Shown here: in pieces, positions 6,101-11,501 of the stretch
Position numbering within the stretch: position 1 is the stretch's first letter
Layout of the letters: every line of letters starts with the position of its first letter
Assembly (NCBI GenBank): GCA_947503395.1
Contig: CANNDP010000025.1
Location: 1-11,501, forward strand
DNA: 11,501 nucleotides
Origin: Actinomycetota bacterium
GTDB taxonomy: Bacteria > Actinomycetota > Actinomycetes > Nanopelagicales > Nanopelagicaceae
Direction of reading: 5' to 3'
Made by a program: the position numbers and the translations under genes
Notes under the pieces: model-generated
Database searches by the model: none
Told to the model about the DNA's origin: nothing
Seen by the model: only the letters and a program-made list of their open reading frames with translations

Positions 6101-7731
6101 GCGGCCATTTCAGCCTTAAATGGATCAAGACCCATTGGTCCAAGATTTAATACATAAGAGTGGAACTTCTTTAGATTAAAGGTAGCTCCAAGCCTCTTCT
6201 TTGCATCTTCTCGCGCTTCCATCATGAAGCGCTCTCCAACTTTGTAAGAAATTGCCTGTCCTGGCCAACCAAGATAGCGATCCACTTCACTTCGTGCAGA
6301 GATTTCATCAAGTAAAGCTCTTTCATGGAGAAGTTTAAATGCAGACTCAGCGTTCCAAACCTCACCATTAAAATCTTTGTAGCCACAGTGCATTCCAATA
6401 TCAACGACGATACGTGCTGCTCTTAGTCCTTGCGCAGAGAGATATCCCATCTCATAACCTGGATCTTCAAATGCGCCTAGTTCATCCATTAAGCGCTCTG
6501 CATAAAGCGCCCAGCCTTCGCCATATCCTGAAACCCAGACTCTATTGCGTTGGAAACGATTGAGACGATCGGTGTTTATCTTTGTTGTTGCAACTTGCAA
6601 ATGATGTCCTGGAACTGCTTCGTGATACCAAGTTGAAACAATATGCCACCATCCAAATGTCTTTCTTCCCATGGTTGGATACCAAGTTGTTCCAGGTCTT
6701 GATAAATCCTCACTTGGTCCCATGTAATAGGCAGCAGAGGCGCCCCCTGGCGGAGCAAGACGTGCTTCGCAGTTTCGAATTCTTGGATCAATATCAAATT
6801 CTTTTCCATCAAGTCTCTCCACAGCAGCAGCGATGAATTCCTTGAGTTTTTTAAGTAATTCTTCTTCGCCAACAACTGTGTATCTCGGATCTGCTTCAAG
6901 GCGATCTGCAACTTCCCTAAGAGTTTTTGCATCTGGATAGAGCTTCTTTGCAGCGCCCCACATCCGCTCATTAATCATCTCTAGTTGTTTGATTCCCCAC
7001 TCATAGGTATCACGCAAATCAAGATTTGCTCCAGTGAAATGGCGAGCCCACATCTTGTATCTCTCCTCGCCTACGCCATCAACTGCTGGACATTTAGGCG
7101 CATAAGAATCGCGCATCCAAGATGAAAGTGATGCGCAGGCTGCCTCAGCGCTTTTTGCTGCATCCAATAAAGCTTGATTATCACCGGCAGGGTTGAATTT
7201 CTTGGCAACTGCAGTAAATGCACCTTTTGAAAAAGACTCTAACTGACCAGCGGTTGCTAGAACTTGTCTGCGGGAATTGAATTTTCCTTTATCTGCTGCA
7301 AACTCCAAAGATGATTTCCATCCCGCAAAAGCTGCCTCAATTCCATTAAGACGCTTTGTGACATTTGAAACCGTTTCTGCTTGATCTGCCTTCATCATTT
7401 CAAAGACCTGACGAATGCTTGTTACTGGAGATGAGATGAGATTAAAGAGAATTCGCGCCTCAAAGGTGTCATTGAGGTTCAGTTCAGAGGTTAGGCGCTC
7501 TACTGCCACATCTTTGGCTATTCGATCAAACTCATTAATTGGAGTTTCACTCTTTATTGCCTCAAGGGCTTTTCGAGTTAGCTCTGCGCGCTTCTCATTG
7601 CCTGCCATGGATAGGTCATCTAGTTGATCATCAAAACCAGGAACCCCAAGCATGGTTGCTCCAATTGGCGATAGCTTGATTCCCTCCTCTAGAAAATTGT
7701 CGAGAATCTTTGTTATCGCACTGGTTGTCAT
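6085..7731 (-). CDS. DUF885 family protein, predicted zinc metallopeptidase-like enzyme
   Basis: A 548-residue protein of the uncharacterised DUF885 family, largely helical. The signature HEAVPGHHLQ is at 370-379 (His370, Glu371, His376, His377), followed by SGYGEGWALYAERL (401-414) with Glu405 as the likely further metal ligand. This resembles the metal site of gluzincin-type peptidases, although the spacing is not a strict HExxH. A peptidase or carboxypeptidase role is inferred from that resemblance; the substrate is unknown. There is no signal peptide or membrane segment, so it is probably cytoplasmic, unlike the many lipoprotein members of the family. The ATG follows the argG stop with zero spacing (TAAATG), and a GAAGGG ribosome binding site lies inside the last argG codons. 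The stop is 22 nt before the FMN aptamer, so its end also hosts the riboflavin promoter. Confidence 0.9.
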   Translation of the reverse strand: MTTSAITKILDNFLEEGIKLSPIGATMLGVPGFDDQLDDLSMAGNEKRAELTRKALEAIKSETPINEFDRIAKDVAVERLTSELNLNDTFEARILFNLISSPVTSIRQVFEMMKADQAETVSNVTKRLNGIEAAFAGWKSSLEFAADKGKFNSRRQVLATAGQLESFSKGAFTAVAKKFNPAGDNQALLDAAKSAEAACASLSSWMRDSYAPKCPAVDGVGEERYKMWARHFTGANLDLRDTYEWGIKQLEMINERMWGAAKKLYPDAKTLREVADRLEADPRYTVVGEEELLKKLKEFIAAAVERLDGKEFDIDPRIRNCEARLAPPGGASAAYYMGPSEDLSRPGTTWYPTMGRKTFGWWHIVSTWYHEAVPGHHLQVATTKINTDRLNRFQRNRVWVSGYGEGWALYAERLMDELGAFEDPGYEMGYLSAQGLRAARIVVDIGMHCGYKDFNGEVWNAESAFKLLHERALLDEISARSEVDRYLGWPGQAISYKVGERFMMEAREDAKKRLGATFNLKKFHSYVLNLGPMGLDPFKAEMAAWDGK

Positions 7732-9102
7732 TTATTTACCCTTCGTCTCTGTGTTTTTCTGATTTTCAATCTCTACTAAATCAAAGTTTCCCTTACCAAT
7801 CTGGCCCTGGTCTCGATACATTTCAAGCTTCTGCCTAGTATCTGCGATATCTAGATTACGCATGGTTAATTGCCCAATTCGATCCTCTGGTCCAAAGGCT
7901 GCTGCCTGCGTTCTCTCCATTGAGAGTTTCTCTGGGTGATAACTGAAGTTCTCACCTCTGGTATCAATAATTGAATAATCATCGCCTCGCCTTAGCCTCA
8001 AGACAACTTCACCGCTTACAGCCGATGCCACCCAGCGAGTTAGTGATTCTCTAAGCATTAACGATTGTGGATCGAGCCATCTTCCTTCATAAAGGAGGCG
8101 ACCAAGCTTTCTTCCTGATTGATAGTAATTAGCCAGAGTCTCTTCGTTGTGAACTGCGCTTAGCAGGCGCTCATAGGCAATAAAAAGCAGCGCCATTCCA
8201 GGTGCTTCATAAATGCCTCGGCTCTTTGCCTCAATGATGCGATTTTCAATCTGATCAGACATTCCAAGGCCATGGCGGCCACCAATTAAGTTAGCTTGCC
8301 TCATCAACTCAACTGGATCACTGAAATCTTTATTATTTATTGCAACTGGTCTTCCCGACTTAAAAGTTATTTTCACATCTTCCTGGGCTATTGCCACCGC
8401 TGGGTCCCAGAACTTAACTCCCATAATTGGTTCCACAATCTCAATAGAGCTACTTAGCTCTTCAAGTTTCTTAGCCTCATGAGTTGCTCCTAAGATATTG
8501 GCATCTGTTGAGTAAGCCTTCTCGGCGCTATCTCGATAAGGCAAGTTATGGCCCTTAAGCCAATCTGACATCTCTTTTCTGCCGCCAAGCTCTGCGACAA
8601 ATTCGCTATCAAGCCATGGCTTATAAATCTTTAGCTCAGGATTTGCTAGCAGGCCATAGCGATAGAAACGCTCGATGTCATTGCCTTTATATGTTGAGCC
8701 ATCTCCCCAAATCAAAACGTTATCTTCAAGCATCGCTCGAACTAGAAGTGTTCCCGTAACAGCTCTTCCAAGTGGAGTAGTGTTGAAATAGATCTTTCCA
8801 GCACTTCTAATATGAAAAGCGCCCGATGCTAAAGCAGCAAGGCCCTCTTCAACTAAAGAGTTCTTGCAATCAATAAGGCGAGCAATTTCTGCTCCATATT
8901 CTTTTGCTCTTGAAGCGATACTTTCAATGTTGCTCTCATCGTATTGGCCAAGATCTGCGGTGTAAGCACAAGGAAGGGCTCCTTTCTGCCTCATCCAGGC
9001 AACTGCAACTGAGGTATCAAGGCCGCCAGAAAAAGCAATTCCAACTTTTTGCCCAACAGGAAGTGAGGCTAAAACTTTGCCACTAGATTGCTTTGAGGAC
9101 AT
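7732..9102 (-). CDS. argG: Argininosuccinate synthase, long (E. coli-like) type
   Basis: Joins citrulline and aspartate using ATP to give argininosuccinate, the second-to-last step of arginine synthesis, in the cytoplasm. The ATP-binding loop AFSGGLDTS is at 23-31, and the citrulline/aspartate region IWGDGSTYKGNDIERF at 131-146. YSTDANILGATHEAK (197-211), PIMGVKFWDP (225-234), and IGGRHGLGMSDQIENR (273-288) with SRGIYEAPG (294-302) follow. At 456 residues and with this wording it matches the E. coli enzyme (about 447) rather than the roughly 400-residue form common in actinobacteria and Bacillus. The C-terminal tail after about 440 (NQKNTETKGK) is poorly conserved. The ATG shares a base with the methyltransferase stop (TAATG) and the stop abuts the DUF885 start. 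No other arginine genes are in the window. Confidence 0.97.
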   Translation of the reverse strand: MSSKQSSGKVLASLPVGQKVGIAFSGGLDTSVAVAWMRQKGALPCAYTADLGQYDESNIESIASRAKEYGAEIARLIDCKNSLVEEGLAALASGAFHIRSAGKIYFNTTPLGRAVTGTLLVRAMLEDNVLIWGDGSTYKGNDIERFYRYGLLANPELKIYKPWLDSEFVAELGGRKEMSDWLKGHNLPYRDSAEKAYSTDANILGATHEAKKLEELSSSIEIVEPIMGVKFWDPAVAIAQEDVKITFKSGRPVAINNKDFSDPVELMRQANLIGGRHGLGMSDQIENRIIEAKSRGIYEAPGMALLFIAYERLLSAVHNEETLANYYQSGRKLGRLLYEGRWLDPQSLMLRESLTRWVASAVSGEVVLRLRRGDDYSIIDTRGENFSYHPEKLSMERTQAAAFGPEDRIGQLTMRNLDIADTRQKLEMYRDQGQIGKGNFDLVEIENQKNTETKGK

Positions 9103-10283
9103 TAGCCAAGCCTAACTGAGAGCTCTTCTTTAAGGCGAACCATTAGGGCAGGCTCAATCTTCCACTGCTCAATTATCTGCTCTAACTCAGCGATATCAGC
9201 CGGCTGCGCCAGAGCTCCAGTTTTGAAAGCGCGGATCATCAGATTTCTTGGTGTGTGCTCTCCGGCAACAAATTCGATGATATCGGTGCGATATCCCAAA
9301 ATCTTTAGCACGCTAGCTCTTATTGAATCAGTGAGAATATCTCCAACTCTCTCACTAATAATTCCATGTTTAGTAGCAAGATTCCATGGAGCTGGCGACT
9401 CTTTCATCTGTCTTTGAATGTCATGATGGCAGCAAGGGGCAACCAAAATCATCTCTACCCCACTTTTAATTGCCCATGAGATTGCATCATCACTTGCCGT
9501 ATCACAGGCATGAAGAGCAATTGCAATATCAAAGTTAGCTAACTCTAGGTTTGATATTTTCGTTGCCTGAAATGTAATTTCTTTACTCATTTTCAATTTC
9601 TCAACCAGAGCTATATTTCGCTCTCTACTGTCTTGCCTCTCGTCAATGCCTAAGGTTTTCACTCTGTATCCCTGCTTACTGAGATACTTATGGGCTGCAA
9701 GGGTTAGATAAGCATGGCCGCAGCCCAGATCAATTACTTTCAGCTCTTGGTTCTTATCTCGCTTTTCATCAAGGCTATGACTCAAAATCTTTAAAAATTC
9801 TTGAACCTGAATGAACTTATCGCTCCTGCTGGGCTTTAGTTTTCCATTGTGATCCGAGATGCCCAGCTCTATAAATATTTCATCATCTGCGCTCAATAGC
9901 CGCTCTTTTGTTCTATCGTGAGATAGTTCAGCTACATCTAACTTAACTCGCTTTGTTGAAAATTGAGCCTCACCTGACTTTGTTAAGCGAAGATTTATCT
10001 CCTGGCTTGTACTCTCAATCAAAATGTTTGCATAACCTAATTTAAACAACTTGGCTAAAGAGAGCTCACCTAGAGCAAGATTCTTTGTTGTGTCGCGCTT
10101 CCCATCATGGCTGACTACCTGCCAATGTAGCCCTGCCTTAAGAGCAACGGGACGAATATCAATCCGCACTTGTTCTGGTTGCTTGCCCTTAGCCTTTCCT
10201 GAAATACAAATCCGCCTGATTGATTCTGGGCTAGCTAATACTTCTTGCGCGCGTGATAGCGATTTATCTAGTTCTTCAATCAC
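9102..10283 (-). CDS. Class I SAM-dependent methyltransferase with a CCHH motif, target unknown
   Basis: A 393-residue protein. The N-terminal 170 residues have no motif I recognise. The rest is a Rossmann-type methyltransferase: SAM-binding VIDLGCGHAYLTLAAH (183-198), the acidic loop after strand 2 LGIDERQD (211-218), ALHACDTASDDAI (256-268) and VAPCCHHDIQRQM (281-293). The LHxCD plus CCHH pair resembles the Methyltransf_32 group (PF13679-like, related to eukaryotic METTL25), where a Cys-Cys-His cluster replaces the usual motif IV. That assignment is from memory of the motifs. The target could be RNA, protein or a small molecule. The start is GTG with a strong AGGAAGG ribosome binding site (10292-10298) 8 nt upstream. 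It is the first gene of a unit with argG (1-nt overlap) and DUF885. Confidence 0.85.
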   Translation of the reverse strand: MIEELDKSLSRAQEVLASPESIRRICISGKAKGKQPEQVRIDIRPVALKAGLHWQVVSHDGKRDTTKNLALGELSLAKLFKLGYANILIESTSQEINLRLTKSGEAQFSTKRVKLDVAELSHDRTKERLLSADDEIFIELGISDHNGKLKPSRSDKFIQVQEFLKILSHSLDEKRDKNQELKVIDLGCGHAYLTLAAHKYLSKQGYRVKTLGIDERQDSRERNIALVEKLKMSKEITFQATKISNLELANFDIAIALHACDTASDDAISWAIKSGVEMILVAPCCHHDIQRQMKESPAPWNLATKHGIISERVGDILTDSIRASVLKILGYRTDIIEFVAGEHTPRNLMIRAFKTGALAQPADIAELEQIIEQWKIEPALMVRLKEELSVRLG

Positions 10284-10291
10284 GCGCTCTG

Positions 10292-10298
10292 CCTTCCT
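10292..10298 (-). promoter_or_regulatory. Strong ribosome binding site for the methyltransferase gene
   Basis: AGGAAGG on the minus strand lies 8 nt before the GTG at 10283. It decides the non-ATG start of the methyltransferase and supports independent initiation for the methyltransferase-argG-DUF885 unit. Confidence 0.75.
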
Positions 10299-10340
10299 AA
10301 AATGAGGAAAAGTTAGAAGATAAGTCTAAGGCAGCACTTA

Positions 10341-10362
10341 CTTGCTATCAGCAATCTTGCTA
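10341..10362. repeat. Short mixed direct/inverted repeat in the hpf-methyltransferase gap
   Basis: CTTGCTA occurs at 10341-10347 and again at 10356-10362, and the stretch 10342-10354 is a palindrome TTGCT-ATC-AGCAA. It overlaps the TAG stop of the hibernation-factor gene. No U-run follows on either strand, so it is not a convincing terminator. It could be a protein-binding site, or chance. Confidence 0.35.
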
Positions 10363-10704
10363 ATTCTTTGCACCGCGCAGCTTTCGAAGGCTAGTTCGAT
10401 CAATATCTTTGCTTCGCTCGTGGCGCTTTCGCAGTTGAAGTTCAACAGCTTCGGCCGCCTCATCAAATGCTGCTAAATCATTAAAGCCGGAGCCCTCTGC
10501 TCGAAGAAGTGGCCCACTTCCACGGGAGGTGAGAATTACTCGATGAGAGCTCTTTCCAAACCTGGGATTTGCTTCATGTTTTACATCGACATCAATTCTC
10601 TCTATTGGAATACTAAATCGAGTTAATCTCTCTAAGCGCTCAATTGCAATCTTTTCAAAATCAATTGCTAATGAATCTCCATGATTATGAATTATGATTT
10701 TCAT
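10360..10704 (-). CDS. Short ribosome hibernation / ribosome-associated factor (HPF/RaiA family)
   Basis: At 114 residues this is the N-terminal ribosome-binding domain of the HPF/RaiA family, which sits in the decoding centre of the 30S subunit and silences idle ribosomes. Seen: strand-helix start MKIIIHNHGDSLAIDFEKIA, the central DVKHEANPRFGKSSHRVILTS (about 40-60), GPLLRAEGSGFNDLAAFDEA (64-83), and a basic helix QLRKRHERSK (90-99). The C-terminal dimerisation domain of the long HPF usual in actinobacteria is absent and the frame ends cleanly. It has an ATG start with an AGGAG box 4 nt upstream. On the minus strand GATAAT (10734-10729) resembles a -10 box, but a -35 at proper spacing is not seen. 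The upstream 120-nt gap suggests its own promoter. Substituting for long HPF is inferred; other hibernation genes may exist elsewhere. Confidence 0.85.
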   Translation of the reverse strand: MKIIIHNHGDSLAIDFEKIAIERLERLTRFSIPIERIDVDVKHEANPRFGKSSHRVILTSRGSGPLLRAEGSGFNDLAAFDEAAEAVELQLRKRHERSKDIDRTSLRKLRGAKN

Positions 10705-10705
10705 C

Positions 10706-10728
10706 GCTCTCCTAACGATTGCTAGAGC
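10706..10728 (-). promoter_or_regulatory. Possible leader hairpin over the hibernation-factor ribosome binding site
   Basis: On the transcript, CUAGC and GUUAG pair around an AAUC loop, and the flanking GCU/AGC can add three pairs. The AGGAG ribosome binding site lies on the 3' side, partly within the stem. The hairpin is short with one G-U pair, so regulation is only a possibility. Confidence 0.3.
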
Positions 10729-10824
10729 ATTATCAAGCTTGTAACTATGCCAACGTACTCCTATCTCTGCAGCGCAGGCAAGAGTAATAAGCGATAATTA
10801 ACTGAGAATTAAGCCTGACTTTTT

Positions 10825-11205
10825 TTACAGCAGCAGGAGAGTAATGACCCCGGTTAGGCCTAGCGCTAGCGCTGTTGCTTGAGCAAGGATTGAAAGAGCG
10901 GTTTTGCGATCAGCAGCTTTATCTTCTGGATTTGCTACCTTTGAAATCTGGCCGAGTTTTCCCAAGTTGAAAGTTCCGGCAAGGCCATAGGCAAGACAGA
11001 ATTTTCTTCTGGATTGAATAAAGCCGACAGCAAAGACCATAAGTGGAGCAAAGAGAGTTAGCCCTGAGGCTTGAGGAGTAGAGCTAGCAATTAAGCCGGT
11101 TGCCAGAATCAATGTTGCAACAAGACCAACAAGTGCAACTATTTGGCGGCTACGAACTTCGGCTTTGCCTAGATTACAAGTTCCAGGAATATAAGTATCG
11201 CTCAC
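10825..11205 (-). CDS. Conserved three-pass membrane protein of unknown function with repeated GTxNLGK motif
   Basis: A 126-residue protein. I choose the GTG at 11205 because it shares a base with the TAG of the preceding small gene (TAGTG), as ribE does with ribD, and gives the N-terminus (M)SDTYIPGTCNLGKAE. The frame stays open upstream to a TTG at 11241, but that stretch is the coding end of the small gene. Predicted membrane segments are at about 21-41, 48-64 and 105-126. A basic loop (65-104) contains RRKFCLAYG, AGTFNLGKLG and NPEDKAADRK. The motif GT[C/F]NLGK occurs at 8-14 and 77-83, on either side of the first two membrane segments, with Cys10 and Cys70 as the only cysteines. I recall similar actinobacterial hypothetical proteins with a YIPGxCNxG start, but no known function. 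Confidence 0.8.
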   Translation of the reverse strand: MSDTYIPGTCNLGKAEVRSRQIVALVGLVATLILATGLIASSTPQASGLTLFAPLMVFAVGFIQSRRKFCLAYGLAGTFNLGKLGQISKVANPEDKAADRKTALSILAQATALALGLTGVITLLLL

Positions 11206-11354
11206 TAGAAAGCTTCTTCTAAATCCTCGTCTTCGGACCAAACTGCTTCAACATCTTCCTGCTTTTCAACCCAAGATAAGAATGAGAGAGCGCCTTTTAT
11301 AGCAACAACAATTAAAGCAACGAGCGCTGTAATTCTTCTGATTGCTTTAAACAT
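11205..11354 (-). CDS. Small (49-residue) single-pass membrane protein with acidic tail
   Basis: Starts at ATG 11354 and ends at TAG 11207-11205. The N-terminus MFKAIRR is basic, residues about 8-27 (ITALVALIVVAIKGALSFLS) form one hydrophobic segment with a lysine in it, and the remaining 22 residues are strongly acidic (WSEDEDLEEAF at the end). By the positive-inside rule the basic end should be cytoplasmic and the acidic tail outside. It starts 9 nt after the FAD-oxidoreductase stop and shares a base with the next gene, so it is read as the middle of a three-gene unit. The ribosome binding site is weak. I do not recognise the family. The case for a real gene rests on position, composition and the tight TAGTG junction. 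Confidence 0.65.
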   Translation of the reverse strand: MFKAIRRITALVALIVVAIKGALSFLSWVEKQEDVEAVWSEDEDLEEAF

Positions 11355-11363
11355 GGCTTAATT

Positions 11364-11501
11364 CTATGGCAGCTTTGCTAAAGTTTCCAACGCAGCCATA
11401 GCAGCGTTATGTCCAGCAATTCCACTAACCCCACCGCCGCGAAGCGCACCAGCACCGGCTAGGAAAATTCGCTCTGAATTAGTTTCAACTCCCCACTTTC
11501 T
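11364..11501 (-). CDS. C-terminal end of a phytoene-dehydrogenase-like FAD-dependent oxidoreductase
   Basis: Only the last 45 residues are in the window; the frame is open at the edge, so the gene continues to the right. The visible piece reads ERIFLAGAGALRGGGVSG (about 10-27) followed by IAGHNAAMAALETLAKLP. This is the closing FAD-contact motif of the CrtI/PYROXD2-like amine-oxidase superfamily, usually written GxGxxPGGGVxGxxGxNAA. Carotenoid desaturases, isomerases and uncharacterised relatives all share it, so the substrate is open. It lies 9 nt before the small membrane-protein gene and is probably the upstream gene of that unit. Confidence 0.8.
   Translation of the reverse strand, partial: RKWGVETNSERIFLAGAGALRGGGVSGIAGHNAAMAALETLAKLP

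Noticed and set aside
6576..6971. 131-residue minus-strand frame and a matching + strand frame inside DUF885
   Set aside because: Both lie wholly within DUF885 coding sequence and have no recognisable motif or ribosome binding site.
10729..10758. Full promoter for the hibernation-factor gene (TTGGCA with GATAAT)
   Set aside because: The two boxes are only 13 nt apart, too close for a normal promoter. Only the -10-like box is mentioned, with caution.
10805..10827. T-run (10820-10826) next to an AT-rich hairpin, as a terminator
   Set aside because: The T-run would serve only + strand transcription and no + strand gene ends there. On the gene-bearing strand it is an A-run, and the stem is only about 5 A-T pairs.
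1..11501. Insertion sequences, CRISPR arrays, tRNA genes, prophage or defence genes
   Set aside because: No transposase motifs, regularly spaced repeats, tRNA-like cloverleaf or defence signatures were seen. All genes fit ordinary metabolism or unknown membrane proteins.

Overview
The window looks like a chromosomal stretch from a low-GC member of the Actinomycetota, possibly a streamlined freshwater lineage such as acI/Nanopelagicales. This placement is tentative. It rests on the compact gene packing (1-nt TAATG/TAGTG overlaps, GTG starts), the AT-leaning base composition, the actinobacterial style of the fused RibAB protein, and a membrane-protein family (start motif YIPGTCNLG) that I associate with this phylum. 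I see no mobile elements, CRISPR arrays, tRNA or rRNA genes.

Left part (1-2591, + strand): the 3' part of a class III aminotransferase is followed 2 nt later by a CoA-acylating (methyl)malonate-semialdehyde dehydrogenase. This is a catabolic pair that would turn an omega-amino acid such as beta-alanine into a semialdehyde and then an acyl-CoA. The dehydrogenase gene overlaps the end of ribH tail to tail by 24 nt.

Middle (2568-6100, - strand): a complete riboflavin operon, ribD-ribE-ribAB-ribH, has every junction overlapped by 1-4 nt. It is preceded by an FMN riboswitch (5940-6063) and a promoter placed so that transcription begins at the aptamer base. A 10-nt segment in the 5' side of the aptamer is exactly complementary to the anti-Shine-Dalgarno arm of a hairpin covering the ribD ribosome binding site. 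The sequence therefore shows a complete translational switch.

Right of that (6085-10704, - strand): a DUF885 metallopeptidase-like gene, an E. coli-type (long) argininosuccinate synthase gene, and a methyltransferase of unknown target are chained with no spacing. Upstream of them is a short, single-domain ribosome hibernation factor.

Right edge (10825-11501, - strand): the C-terminal end of a phytoene-dehydrogenase-like FAD oxidoreductase is followed by a 49-residue single-pass protein with an acidic tail, and then by a three-pass membrane protein with an internal motif repeat. The last two are coupled by TAGTG. These two unknowns are the least explained genes here. The window contains no gap over 300 nt without a gene.
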